Source: Cloacibacterium normanense | GTDB taxonomy: Bacteria > Bacteroidota > Bacteroidia > Flavobacteriales > Weeksellaceae | Length of the DNA: 64,000 nt | Assembly: GCF_003860565.1 (NCBI RefSeq) | Contig: NZ_CP034157.1 | Span: 930,001 to 994,000, forward strand | Direction: 5' to 3' | In this document: in pieces, positions 23,323 through 31,630 of the stretch | Position numbering within the stretch: the first letter of the stretch is position 1 | Layout: every line of letters starts with the position of its first letter | Notes under the pieces: generated by a model | The model's database searches: none | Told to the model about the DNA's origin: nothing | Seen by the model: the letters and a program-made list of their open reading frames with translations, nothing else | Program-made: the position numbers and the translations under genes

Positions 23323-23997
23323 TAATAATCGTTCTCTCAAAATCTTCATTCCTTCTGTAGCAGATGTTTTCAAGAAATTTTCGTGTTTGGTGAACTGGTT
23401 TTCTAAATGAGGATCAATTACATAAATTTCACAATTTTTTGGAACGTAATGAATCAATCCAGCAGCTGGATACACTTGCATAGAAGTTCCTATCACGATG
23501 AAAATATCCGCTTCTGAAGCAATTTCGGCAGCAATTTCCATTTCTGGAACCATTTCGCCAAACCAAACAATATGCGGACGAAGTTGGTTTCCAAATTCAT
23601 CTATATCTCCCAAATTACAGTCATTTTCCCAATCATAAATTTTGGTTTCATCATTTACCGAACGTACTTTTTTAAGTTCACCATGAAGATGTAGCACTTT
23701 TGTAGAACCCGCTCTTTCGTGCAAATCATCTACATTTTGGGTGATGATATGTATATCAAAATATTGTTCTAATTCTGCAAGAATTTCGTGAGCGAGATTG
23801 GGTTTTACTTCTTTCAGTTGTCTTCGTCTCAAATTATAAAAATCTAAAACCAACTGAGGATTTCTGGCAAAACCTTCTGGCGAAGCTACATCTTCTATTC
23901 TGTGATTTTCCCAAAGTCCGTTAGAATCTCTAAACGTAGAAATTCCGCTTTCCGCAGAAATTCCTGCGCCAGATAAAACGACGAGTTTCTTTTTCAT
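23317..23997 (-). CDS. cobB: NAD-dependent protein deacylase, Sir2 family (CobB-like, zinc cysteines missing)
   Basis: 226 residues. NAD-binding motif GAGISAESGISTFR (residues 10-23), TQNVDDLHERAGS and the catalytic His in HLHGEL are intact. The small zinc domain, normally carrying four Cys, has only one Cys (WENDCNLG) between KKVRSV and LRPHIVWFGEM. So structural zinc binding is apparently lost, as in a subset of Bacteroidota sirtuins. Class III lysine deacylase (acetyl/succinyl) is the default function, to be treated with care given the altered domain. Convergent with acr3; divergent from nothing; 66 bp after the copper ATPase unit starts on the same strand. Confidence 0.88.
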   Translation of the reverse strand: MKKKLVVLSGAGISAESGISTFRDSNGLWENHRIEDVASPEGFARNPQLVLDFYNLRRRQLKEVKPNLAHEILAELEQYFDIHIITQNVDDLHERAGSTKVLHLHGELKKVRSVNDETKIYDWENDCNLGDIDEFGNQLRPHIVWFGEMVPEMEIAAEIASEADIFIVIGTSMQVYPAAGLIHYVPKNCEIYVIDPHLENQFTKHENFLKTSATEGMKILRERLLK

Positions 23998-24062
23998 TAA
24001 TTTATAGTTTTGCCACTAATACACGAATTTATGAAATATTTGTGCATTTGTTGCAATTTTAA

Positions 24063-26636
24063 TTAAATTTTCAACTTCACATTATTCAATCTCAGAGAAT
24101 TGGCAATCACCGAAACCGAAGAAAAACTCATAGCAGCAGCGGCAAACATTGGAGACAATAAAACGCCAAAAATAGGATAAAGCAAACCTGCAGCAATCGG
24201 AATTCCGAGGGTGTTGTATGCAAAAGCAAAAAACAAGTTTTCTTTTACATTTTTCATCATTTTTTCGCTCAAAATTTTAGATTTTGCAACACCAGAAATA
24301 TCGCCTTTCAGTAAAGTAATTTCTGCAGAATTCATCGCGATATCGGTTCCTGTTCCCATGGCAATTCCTACATTAGCTTGTGCAAGAGCAGGAGCATCAT
24401 TGATTCCATCGCCAGTCATGGCTACAATTTTTCCTTGAGTTTGGAGGTTTTTAACCTCGTTTATTTTGTCTTGAGGAAGACAATTCGCAAAATATTTTTT
24501 GATGCCCAAATTTTCTGCAACGTGTTTTGCAGTGGCTTCGTTGTCTCCCGTCATCATGATAACTTCAATGCCTTTATTTTTTAAAAATTGGATGGCAGAT
24601 TTTGCATTTTCTTTGATTTTATCTTTAAAGCCAAAAACAGCAACAGCTTTTCCATCAATCGTTAAATATGAAACTGTATTTGCATCGTTTTCTAAAATTT
24701 GGGCTTTTTGAAGTAAATTTTCAGAAATTTCAAAGTTATTTTCTTTGAGATAATGAATATTTCCAAGGAACAATTTTTTACCATCAATTTCTCCTAAAAT
24801 TCCTCTTCCTGAAATATTTTTGAAGTTTTTAACCTCTTTTAAATTGTCATTCTGAGCGGAAGCGAAGAATTTAGCTTTATCTAAAACAGCTTGTGAAAGT
24901 GGATGTTCAGAATTTTTATTGAGAGAAGCCGCAAATTGCATTGCTTCATTTTCCGGAATATTTTCTGTGAAAATTTGTGTCAAAGATGGCTTTCCTTCGG
25001 TTAAAGTTCCTGTTTTATCGGTGATAATTACGTTAACTTTTTCTAAATTTTCTAAAGCTTCTGCATTTTTAATCAAAATTCCGTTTCTCGCACCTTTTCC
25101 AATACCTACCATTACAGACATTGGCGTTGCCAAACCCAAAGTGCAAGGACAAGCCACAATGAGAACCGCCAAAGCATTAACCAAAGCAAAAATTGCCCGA
25201 TTTTCTCCCCCGAAAAAGTACCAGAAAATGAAAGTTAATACTGAAATAGCAATCACAACGGGAACAAAAATTTTAGAAACTTTATCTGTGAGTTTTTGGA
25301 TTGGCGCTTTGCTTCGACTTGCTGAGTTGACCATTTCAATAATTTGAGAAAGTAGCGTGTCTTTACCAATTTTCTCTGTTTTCATGAGGAAAACTTGGTT
25401 TCCGTTGATGGTTCCAGAAGTGACCTTGTCGCCTAATTTTTTTTCTGCAGGAATCGGTTCTCCAGTAATCATGCTTTCGTCAATGGTTGTGTTTCCTTCA
25501 ATGATTTCGCCATCAACAGGGATTTTTTCTCCTGGTTTTACTTTAAGAATATCTCCAATCTTAACTTCTGAAATTGGAATATTTTTTTCTACATTATTCT
25601 GAATAAGATGTGCTTCTTTTGGCGAAAGATTCATCAACTCTTTAATCGCATTTCCTGTTTTTTGATGGGCTTTTGCTTCCAGCATTTGTCCAAAAATCAC
25701 CAAAGTTAAAATCACAGCTACCGCTTCGAAATACAACGGAACTTCGTTATGGTTTTGCATGAATTCGTGAGGAATTAAACTCGGAAAAAATAATGCGAAA
25801 ATGCTGTAAACGAAAGCTGCACTTGCTCCTAAACCAATTAATGAAAACATATTAAGATTCCAAGATTTAAAAGAAATCCAAGCTCTTTTGAATAAAAACC
25901 AACCTGTGAAAAACACAACTGGAAGCGTGAAAATCAATTGTAAAATCCCAGAAACTCTTGAACTAAAAGGAAACTCAAAAAACATTCCGCCCATTGATAA
26001 AATAAAAACGGGAAGCGTAAAAGCAACCGAAATCCAAAATTTCTTTTGCAGATTTTTATAGGTGTCATCTTCAGATTCATCGTCATTTCCTGTGATTTTT
26101 ACCAAATCCATTCCGCAAACTGGGCAACCTACATTTTCGGGATAGGTTTTATCGCCTTCACAAAACATGGGACAATAATATTCACCCAATTTTTCTGAAA
26201 AAGTTTCCACATGATGTTCATGTTTAGTTTCGTGATGCTGCTGATGCATTCCTTTCTTGCGATTTTCTTCTTTTTCTTCAATCGGAACGCAGTACATATT
26301 GCAAACAGGGCAACGTTTTCCTTGCACGAAATAGACTTTATCGCCTTCACATTCCATCGGGCAATAATAAACCGAACTTGGCGAAACTCTATCTTGAGGT
26401 GGAATAAATTCTGTAGATTTTGGTTTTTCTGGGTCTTCTAAAACGTAGTTTCCTGCATTTTTGAGTTCAGAATTAAGTTTTTCTAAGTCAATTTCTTGTT
26501 CAGAAGATATTTCAACAAAATTTCCTGCGAGATTTACATCTGCTTTTATTCCTTCTAAATCATTTAAAGTAGAAGAAATTTTTTTCTGACAACCTTCGCA
26601 AGACATTCCTAGAACATTATATTTTTTGGTATTCAT
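24063..26636 (-). CDS. copA: Copper-translocating P1B-type ATPase
   Basis: 857 residues from ATG 26636. An N-terminal HMA domain (GMSCEGC, C13 and C16), then two Cys-rich heavy-metal-binding modules with YYCPMxCEGDKxY...GCPVCGM pattern (residues about 95-190), then the P-type core: eight TM segments including the CPC motif (VACPCTLGLATP), DKTGTLTEG phosphorylation site, TGEPIP, and GDGINDAPAL hinge. Cu+/Ag+ export from cytosol is expected. An odd feature lies in the nucleotide-binding domain: AKFFASAQNDNLK is a translated copy of a repeat (see 24846). Regulated possibly by the HMA-AraC gene upstream on the same strand. Confidence 0.93.
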   Translation of the reverse strand: MNTKKYNVLGMSCEGCQKKISSTLNDLEGIKADVNLAGNFVEISSEQEIDLEKLNSELKNAGNYVLEDPEKPKSTEFIPPQDRVSPSSVYYCPMECEGDKVYFVQGKRCPVCNMYCVPIEEKEENRKKGMHQQHHETKHEHHVETFSEKLGEYYCPMFCEGDKTYPENVGCPVCGMDLVKITGNDDESEDDTYKNLQKKFWISVAFTLPVFILSMGGMFFEFPFSSRVSGILQLIFTLPVVFFTGWFLFKRAWISFKSWNLNMFSLIGLGASAAFVYSIFALFFPSLIPHEFMQNHNEVPLYFEAVAVILTLVIFGQMLEAKAHQKTGNAIKELMNLSPKEAHLIQNNVEKNIPISEVKIGDILKVKPGEKIPVDGEIIEGNTTIDESMITGEPIPAEKKLGDKVTSGTINGNQVFLMKTEKIGKDTLLSQIIEMVNSASRSKAPIQKLTDKVSKIFVPVVIAISVLTFIFWYFFGGENRAIFALVNALAVLIVACPCTLGLATPMSVMVGIGKGARNGILIKNAEALENLEKVNVIITDKTGTLTEGKPSLTQIFTENIPENEAMQFAASLNKNSEHPLSQAVLDKAKFFASAQNDNLKEVKNFKNISGRGILGEIDGKKLFLGNIHYLKENNFEISENLLQKAQILENDANTVSYLTIDGKAVAVFGFKDKIKENAKSAIQFLKNKGIEVIMMTGDNEATAKHVAENLGIKKYFANCLPQDKINEVKNLQTQGKIVAMTGDGINDAPALAQANVGIAMGTGTDIAMNSAEITLLKGDISGVAKSKILSEKMMKNVKENLFFAFAYNTLGIPIAAGLLYPIFGVLLSPMFAAAAMSFSSVSVIANSLRLNNVKLKI
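24846..24871. repeat. Intergenic-type repeat translated inside copA
   Basis: Forward-strand GTCATTCTGAGCGGAAGCG AAGAAT-type sequence, a dispersed repeat commonly found between genes in Bacteroidota. Here it is in frame on the minus strand and encodes FFASAQND within the N-domain of the copper ATPase, where relatives have a short surface loop. A related sequence (TGAGCGGAGTCGAAGAATCT) sits in the intergenic element at 19222. Confidence 0.65.
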
Positions 26637-26660
26637 CTTTCTTAATTTTGATACAAATTT

Positions 26661-26668
26661 CAAAATTA
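26661..26668 (-). promoter_or_regulatory. -7 promoter element TAATTTTG, copA
   Basis: TAnnTTTG on the minus strand 24 bp upstream of the ATG at 26636; it overlaps the alternative start at 26663, which is therefore rejected. Confidence 0.5.
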
Positions 26669-26725
26669 ATCAAATAAAAACCATTATCAAATCTTGGTAG
26701 AATGTTATGAAATTTAGATTTTAGT

Positions 26726-27031
26726 TTTTAACGCAAAGTCGCAAAGATTTTTTAATAAATTACTGCTTTTAAGTTCGCAAAGGCATTTTACTTCGTGGAA
26801 GTTTCTATTTTATTTCGCAAATTTATAAAGTAAAAACCTGATGTGCATTTGTAAAAAGAATTTAAATAATTGATTATCAATTAAAACGCAAGGGCGCAAA
26901 ATTAAATTATTGGTCTTAAGCTAAATTAAGGTGCAAGAAAATCAAAGATTTTCATTTTTAACAAAGTTAAAAATTTGCGTCTTAAGAGCGTAAAGTTTTA
27001 AATATCAATAATTTGCGACTTTGTGTTAAAA
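26726..27031. repeat. Inverted-repeat element with nested inner element (MITE-like)
   Basis: Fills most of the 437-bp gap between copA and the HMA-AraC gene. Outer ends match as an inverted repeat over 20 bp with one mismatch: TTTTAACGCAAAGTCGCAAA (26726-26745) against the complement of TTTGCGACTTTGTGTTAAAA (27012-27031). Nested inside, 26883-27000 has weaker inverted ends (AAAACGCAAG..GCGCAAAA against TTTGCGTC..GTAAAGTTTT) and is centred on the perfect palindrome GAAAATCAAAGATTTTC at 26937-26953. No open reading frame; CGCAAAG units repeat in both halves. Resembles an intergenic repeat/MITE rather than a gene. Confidence 0.7.
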
Positions 27032-27073
27032 TATTCTCAAAATGTACAACAGGTAGTAAAAATAAATAGTGAA

Positions 27074-27634
27074 CTAAATAAAATCAATCGGAAGTCTCTT
27101 TTTTTCTTTGAGTTCTTGAAATTGTGATGGCGAAAATCCTGTGATTTTTTTGAATTGTTGAGAAAGATGTTGAACCGTTTTATAACCTAATTTATCGGCA
27201 ATCTGAGAAAGGGTAAGTTCGCGATATATCAAAAGTTCCTTTACTTTTTCAATTTTTTGAAGGATAAAATATTGTTCTAAAGTGATGTTTTCTGTTTGTG
27301 AAAAAACCTTAGAAATACTGCTGTATTCTTTGTTGAGTTGCTCGGAAAGGTATTTAGAAAGCAAGAAATCTTCATTAATATCAAGATTCTGAACTTTTTC
27401 TAAAATAAGTTTTTTGATGGTTTCGATTTGTTTCTGTGAAGCATCTTCTAGAATTTCAAAACCAATTTTTTTTAGATTTTCGTTGAGTTTTTCAAACTGA
27501 TTTTTTGAAATTTCTGTAGAAATATCCACCCAACCCAAATTGACCGAAACGAAATCAATTTCAGAATTTCGGAAAACATCTTCTACCGCAGTAATACAGC
27601 GGTTACAAACCATATTTTTAATAAAAATTTGCAT
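27074..27634 (-). CDS. AraC-family regulator fused to an N-terminal HMA metal-binding domain
   Basis: 186 residues. Residues 1-70 form a heavy-metal-associated fold with the MxCxxC motif as MVCNRC (C10, C13). Residues about 95-186 form an AraC-type double helix-turn-helix (LTLSQIADKLGYKTVQHLSQQFKKITGFSPSQFQ). It is a one-component sensor: a copper or other soft metal bound by the N-terminal module would act on DNA binding. It lies on the same strand upstream of copA, separated by the IR element, and directly abuts the thioesterase gene (27635). The obvious target is the copA promoter at 26661; this is inference from proximity. Confidence 0.82.
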   Translation of the reverse strand: MQIFIKNMVCNRCITAVEDVFRNSEIDFVSVNLGWVDISTEISKNQFEKLNENLKKIGFEILEDASQKQIETIKKLILEKVQNLDINEDFLLSKYLSEQLNKEYSSISKVFSQTENITLEQYFILQKIEKVKELLIYRELTLSQIADKLGYKTVQHLSQQFKKITGFSPSQFQELKEKKRLPIDFI

Positions 27635-28033
27635 TTATCCTTTGCCTAATCGGTCTTCCACATATTCCACTTCGGTTTTTCCGTGGGGTTGTGGATTTCC
27701 ATTTTCATCCAAAGATACAAAAACAATTTTGTCAATAGTAATAATAGTTTGGTGTGTCATTTTGTTTCTTACCTCGCAGCTAAGCGTAATAGAAGTTCTC
27801 CCGAAATTGATTACTTCAATCCCGATTTCTATAATATCTCCTTGTTTTGCAGAATTTACGAAATTAATCTCGGAAATATATTTGGTAACGGTTTTGGGAT
27901 TTTCTAATTGAATAATAGAGTAGAGTGCAGCCTCTTCGTCTATCCATTGTAGTAATTTGCCTCCAAAAAGAGTATGGTTGGCGTTTAAGTCTTCTGGTTT
28001 AATCCATTTTCTAGTGTGATAATTCATCTTCAT
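27635..28033 (-). CDS. Hotdog-fold acyl-CoA thioesterase (YciA-like)
   Basis: 132 residues. Typical of the acyl-CoA thioesterase YciA/BACH-type single hotdog: NHTLFGGKLLQWIDEEAALYSII (active-site Asp/Glu region), FVNSAKQGDIIEIGIEV and CEVRNKMTHQTIITIDKIVFVSLD. Hydrolyses acyl-CoA thioesters of medium to long chain length. Start ATG 28033; a second in-frame ATG two codons later is possible. Promoter TAATTTTG at 28048-28055 (minus) precedes it, and its stop directly abuts the HMA-AraC start, so the two form an operon. Confidence 0.82.
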   Translation of the reverse strand: MKMNYHTRKWIKPEDLNANHTLFGGKLLQWIDEEAALYSIIQLENPKTVTKYISEINFVNSAKQGDIIEIGIEVINFGRTSITLSCEVRNKMTHQTIITIDKIVFVSLDENGNPQPHGKTEVEYVEDRLGKG

Positions 28034-28047
28034 TAATTTTCAAAGCA

Positions 28048-28055
28048 CAAAATTA
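28048..28055 (-). promoter_or_regulatory. -7 promoter element TAATTTTG, thioesterase/HMA-AraC operon
   Basis: TAnnTTTG on the minus strand, 14 bp before the ATG at 28033. Confidence 0.5.
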
Positions 28056-28187
28056 TGCTATAAATATGAACTGAGTGTGAATTTAAAATACTTTCTTTTC
28101 ATTAATTGTATTGAGGGAAACTATAATTGTATAGATGTGAAGGTTCTGTTTTTACAAATAATTGCTTAAAAATTGACGAGATAATTT

Positions 28188-28195
28188 TAACTTTG
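28188..28195 (+). promoter_or_regulatory. -7 promoter element TAACTTTG, aldo/keto reductase gene
   Basis: TAnnTTTG, 15 bp before the ATG at 28211; excludes an in-frame upstream TTG-type extension starting at 28127. Confidence 0.5.
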
Positions 28196-28210
28196 ATAAA
28201 AATTAAAATT

Positions 28211-29077
28211 ATGGATTTTTCTAAAATTATTGTAGGGGTAATGCGATGGGGAATTTGGGGCGCTAATCATTCTGAATCTGGGGTTCAAAAACTAATTGAA
28301 ACATCATTAGAAGAAGATTTATATACTTTTGACCATGCAGATATTTATGGAGGTTATACCACCGAAGAATTGTTTGGGAATGCTTTTTCGGAAATGAAAA
28401 TTGACAGAGAAAAAATTCAGTTGATTACCAAATGTGGAATTTGTATGCCTTGTGAAAAGAAGAACTTTCCGTTGAAATACTATAATTATTCTAAAGAATA
28501 TATTCTAAATCAGGTAGATGAGAGTTTGAAAAATCTAAAAACTGATTATATAGATTTGCTATTATTACACAGACCGTCTCCACTCATGAATCCTGAAGAA
28601 ATAGCTGCTGCATTCGGAATTTTGAGAAGTTCTGGAAAAGTAAGAGATTTCGGGGTGAGTAATTTTTCTGTGACTCAGTTTGATTTAATTTCTAAATATT
28701 TTCCGCAATTGGTGACTAATCAAGTAGAAATTTCTTTGACGGAAACCAAAGCTTTTTATGATGGAACGATTGACCAAATGATGATGAAAAAGTTGCAACC
28801 TATGGCTTGGAGTGTGATGGGAAGTTATTTTGCGGAAGATTCTGAAAGAACAGCGAGAATAAAATCTGTTTTGGGTGATTTGTCTAAAAAATATAATGCA
28901 GACGAAGCACAACTATTGGTGGCGTTTCTTCTAAAACATCCTGCTAAAATTTTACCGATTATAGGAACATCTAAAGCGGAAAGCATAAAATCTCTTAGAA
29001 AATCTCTGGATATAAATTTAACAATAGAAGATTGGTTTAGCCTTTTAGAAGCCAGTTTGGGGCATAAAGTGCCTTAG
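28211..29077 (+). CDS. Aldo/keto reductase (YdhF-like)
   Basis: 288 residues from ATG 28211. NADPH-dependent oxidoreductase with an (alpha/beta)8 barrel. Catalytic tetrad region: DHADIYGGYTTEELFG (Asp, Tyr), KTDYIDLLLLHRPSP (His, followed by the YdhF-like RPSPLMNPEE), GKVRDFGVSNFS, and the coenzyme-binding PIIGTSKAESI. Annotated as an oxidoreductase of unknown substrate in related genomes. Monocistronic with its own promoter. Confidence 0.87.
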   Translation: MDFSKIIVGVMRWGIWGANHSESGVQKLIETSLEEDLYTFDHADIYGGYTTEELFGNAFSEMKIDREKIQLITKCGICMPCEKKNFPLKYYNYSKEYILNQVDESLKNLKTDYIDLLLLHRPSPLMNPEEIAAAFGILRSSGKVRDFGVSNFSVTQFDLISKYFPQLVTNQVEISLTETKAFYDGTIDQMMMKKLQPMAWSVMGSYFAEDSERTARIKSVLGDLSKKYNADEAQLLVAFLLKHPAKILPIIGTSKAESIKSLRKSLDINLTIEDWFSLLEASLGHKVP

Positions 29078-29081
29078 AATT

Positions 29082-29115
29082 AGGTAGAGGTAAAGGTAAA
29101 TGTAAAGGTTGAGTA
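29082..29115 (+). repeat. Hexamer array, GGTAAA-type
   Basis: Units GGTAGA, GGTAAA, GGTAAA, TGTAAA, GGTTGA run in series after the aldo/keto reductase stop. An inverted, shorter counterpart (complement GGTAAA, GGTAAA, GGTTGA) occurs at 36691-36713 before radC. Confidence 0.65.
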
Positions 29116-29139
29116 GTTTTTTTGAGGTTGAGTGGTGTT

Positions 29140-29225
29140 TTATAACGTGAGTTTGCGTGAGTGCGAAGCGATTTGTCTGAGCTCTCCCGAAAATTTATTT
29201 TCGGGAAGCGAGTGAGCGTAGAACG
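29140..29225. repeat. Structured intergenic element, copy 2 (GAGCTC-hairpin-AGCGAGT)
   Basis: GAGCTC at 29179-29184, then arms TCCCGAAAA (29185-29193) and TTTTCGGGA (29198-29206), then AGCGAGT at 29207-29213. The frame around the hairpin (GCGATTTGTCTGAGCTCT, AAGCGAGTGAGCG) matches the copy at 19152, while the hairpin sequence is completely different and still complementary. Confidence 0.65.
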
Positions 29226-29411
29226 ACCTATTTCACAGGGGTTTAGGCTTTTGGGAATAGGGCACGCCAAAATAAAAATTGTTTATGTCATTTATTGTTG
29301 TATCTTGCGAAAGATTTCTTATAAATGTTTTTCAAAATAATGTTCATTCGTTTTTTGTCATCTTTTATAATTCAATCATTTAGGACAATTTTAATTTAAT
29401 TTTTTTTAACA

Positions 29412-29759
29412 ATGAACATTTTTGTTTCAAACATCAATTACGTAACTAAAGATTATCAGTTACAAGATTTATTTTCAGAATTTGGCGAAGTTACTTCGTG
29501 CAAAATTATTACAGACAAAGAAACAGGTAGAAGTAGAGGATTCGGATTCGTAGAAATGAGTGATGAAGAAGGTCAACAAGCAGTTGAAGCTCTTAACGGT
29601 AAAGAATTTAACGGAAAAGAACTTAATGTTTCTGAAGCGAAACCAAGAGAAGAAAAACCAAGAAGAAGTTTCGATAACAACAGAGGTGGTGGTTACGGAA
29701 ACAGAGGTGGTTACGGAAATAACAGAGGTGGAAACGATAGAGGTGGAAGCCGTTGGTAA
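29412..29759 (+). CDS. RNA-binding protein, RRM domain with Gly/Arg-rich tail
   Basis: 115 residues. One RRM (residues 1-80) with RNP2 IFVSNIN and RNP1 SRGFGFVEM; the tail is an arginine-glycine region with repeats of NRGGGYGNRGGYGNN. Small Bacteroidota RRM proteins of this form are abundant and often cold-induced. The long AT-rich 5' leader fits that type of regulation, but no cold-box is identified. Monocistronic with a strong terminator. Confidence 0.9.
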   Translation: MNIFVSNINYVTKDYQLQDLFSEFGEVTSCKIITDKETGRSRGFGFVEMSDEEGQQAVEALNGKEFNGKELNVSEAKPREEKPRRSFDNNRGGGYGNRGGYGNNRGGNDRGGSRW

Positions 29760-29785
29760 ACAATCTTTTTTCAAAGAAAAAAATG

Positions 29786-29814
29786 AAGCGACTCAGGAAT
29801 GAGTCGCTTTTTTA
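29786..29814. terminator. Bidirectional terminator after the RRM gene
   Basis: Perfect 10-bp stem AAGCGACTCA/TGAGTCGCTT, loop GGAA, T run on the plus strand and a T-rich stretch on the minus strand; serves the convergent DUF4153 gene as well. Confidence 0.8.
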
Positions 29815-29830
29815 TTGAGGTAAATAGGAA

Positions 29831-31630
29831 TTATTTTTTCTTGACTAAAATGACCATGTCTCTCACAGAAATATTATCTTTTTTGTTGACTTTATTGTTG
29901 ATGATTTCTGAAAAATATACTTTTAAATGATACTGGTGCAAATCAAATTCTGTAGAGATTTCTTCCAATGGAGTACTGAGTTGGTCTGCATTATCTTTTT
30001 CTAATTGTTTTTTGAGAAATGGAGTTAAATCATAAGATTTAGTAACTTTAGTAGGTGATTCTAAATCAATGATATATCCTGAGAAAATATAACCATCTTT
30101 AATTGGTTTTGTCTTTAGCATATAATCGTCTAATTGTTCTTCATTTTGAATATCAATATTGCTGAAAACAATAAGTTTTTCGTAGTTCTGAATATCATAA
30201 TTTCTTTTGTTAGAAAATACACCTTGATAATCGCTTTTGTAAGCATTAACTTCTTTCGATTTAATGATGTTTTGGAAAGAAATTCTTATTTCTGAGTTCA
30301 CCATATATCTTTCTTTTTCTAATATTTTTTTGAATTTAGAAAGATGAGTTTTTGGGATAAAACTCAGTAGAAATGCTTGTTGTTTTCTTTCGTTCAGAAA
30401 TTGAAATTTATTTGCAACTTCAGTTGCTACTGAATCTTGAATCGCTTTTTCAAAATTAATTTTTCCTTTTTCTAAAAGTTGGTTTTTGGTTAGAATCTGT
30501 TGTAATTCTGTTTTTTGACTTCTTTTAGCGGTAGAAAAAGCATTAACATAAGGAAAAATCAATGCAAATACACCGAAGATAAACAGTGAAATCGGTACAA
30601 ATTTAATGGTCGCTTTTTTGTAAAAAATAAAATAAAAAACTACTGTGGTAAGCCAAATTGCCAATAGCAAAACGAAATATCTCGGTTCTGTATAACCATA
30701 TTCTAAAATTCTAGTAAAAATCGCTACAAAAAGTAAAACCAATAATGGAATAAGCGTGTAATAGAAAATTTTGGAGAAAACTTTTACCCAAGATTTTGCA
30801 GATTCTTCTTTCAGAGGATGAACCAAAAGCAATGCTAAAATTCCGACCACTGAATAAATTAAAATAAGATAAGAAACCCAGCCTCGTGGTAATTCCCAGT
30901 TAATCAATATTTTACCAGCGTAAAAATATAAAATGGTTACATAAATTAATAATAGCGGAATAAGAACAAACTGTGTGAAAAATTTCAGAATTTGAGGGTA
31001 GTTTCCGTCTTTTTCGAGTTGAAAAATTCCTTTGTCGTTAAAAATTAGAAAAATGAAAGTGCTTCCTGAAATGGCTAAAAATAGTATGGTTTTAGGGTAA
31101 AGATTGTTGTTAAAATTGAAGTCAAATAATTTGTCAACCGCCAAAATCGCTAAAACAACTCCCAAAACCAAAACGCCTGTGAAAACGGCGGTTAAAAAAA
31201 TGTTAATGAATAAATTTTTATTGAATTGCCAAAAATTAAGTTCTGGTTTTTTATTCAAAAATCCTGAAAATGAAACGAATAAGTGTGATAAAATGACCAG
31301 CGCAAAAATCACGAAGCCATTTACTTCTGTAAATTGCTTTTCGGAGTTTGGTAAATAAAAATAAAACCAAACCAAAAATGCTGCTCCCAAAATTTCTAAA
31401 AGAAAACCTTTGCCAATTCTTTGAGAGAGCATTTTAATACCAAACATTAGCGAAATTCCCAAACATCCGGCAAAAGCTAATTTGGTTACTAAAAATTGAT
31501 TGTCTTGATGGTCAATTTCTATTGCAACAACCGCAGAAATAGCTGCAATAAGCGCTGCGGTAAGAACCATAGGATATCTTAAAATAATATCATCGGTTTT
31601 TCCCCAGATTTCTTTAAATTTTGTAATCAT
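29831..31630 (-). CDS. DUF4153-family membrane protein
   Basis: 599 residues, about 11-12 TM segments in the first 360 residues (for example AALIAAISAVVAIEI, LLEILGAAFLVWFYFYLP), then a hydrophilic C-terminal region of about 230 residues with basic and acidic stretches. The pattern matches the DUF4153 family of Bacteroidota, whose function is not known. No catalytic motif recognised. Transcribed toward the RRM terminator; the BlaI-like gene lies 76 bp upstream on the same strand. Confidence 0.72.
   Translation of the reverse strand: MITKFKEIWGKTDDIILRYPMVLTAALIAAISAVVAIEIDHQDNQFLVTKLAFAGCLGISLMFGIKMLSQRIGKGFLLEILGAAFLVWFYFYLPNSEKQFTEVNGFVIFALVILSHLFVSFSGFLNKKPELNFWQFNKNLFINIFLTAVFTGVLVLGVVLAILAVDKLFDFNFNNNLYPKTILFLAISGSTFIFLIFNDKGIFQLEKDGNYPQILKFFTQFVLIPLLLIYVTILYFYAGKILINWELPRGWVSYLILIYSVVGILALLLVHPLKEESAKSWVKVFSKIFYYTLIPLLVLLFVAIFTRILEYGYTEPRYFVLLLAIWLTTVVFYFIFYKKATIKFVPISLFIFGVFALIFPYVNAFSTAKRSQKTELQQILTKNQLLEKGKINFEKAIQDSVATEVANKFQFLNERKQQAFLLSFIPKTHLSKFKKILEKERYMVNSEIRISFQNIIKSKEVNAYKSDYQGVFSNKRNYDIQNYEKLIVFSNIDIQNEEQLDDYMLKTKPIKDGYIFSGYIIDLESPTKVTKSYDLTPFLKKQLEKDNADQLSTPLEEISTEFDLHQYHLKVYFSEIINNKVNKKDNISVRDMVILVKKK

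Larger units (their letters stand above)
29078..29411. other. Intergenic region (334 bp) with repeats and an AT-rich leader
   Basis: No gene. Contains a GGTAAA hexamer array, the second structured element copy, a TTTGGCGTG-type complement GGGCACGCC at about 29258, and a 110-nt AT-rich leader ahead of the RNA-binding-protein gene. TATCTTGC at 29301-29308 is the only -7-like sequence and matches poorly. Confidence 0.6.

Noticed and set aside
24211-25602. Several plus-strand frames of 70-140 codons opposite copA
   Set aside because: They are antisense to a well-conserved ATPase with no recognisable domain; shadows.
26637-27073. Coding gene or ncRNA gene in the gap upstream of copA
   Set aside because: No long open frame on either strand; the content is explained by inverted repeats and CGCAAAG units.
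28127-28210. N-terminal extension of the aldo/keto reductase
   Set aside because: It precedes and includes the -7 element TAACTTTG at 28188; residues are not family-like.
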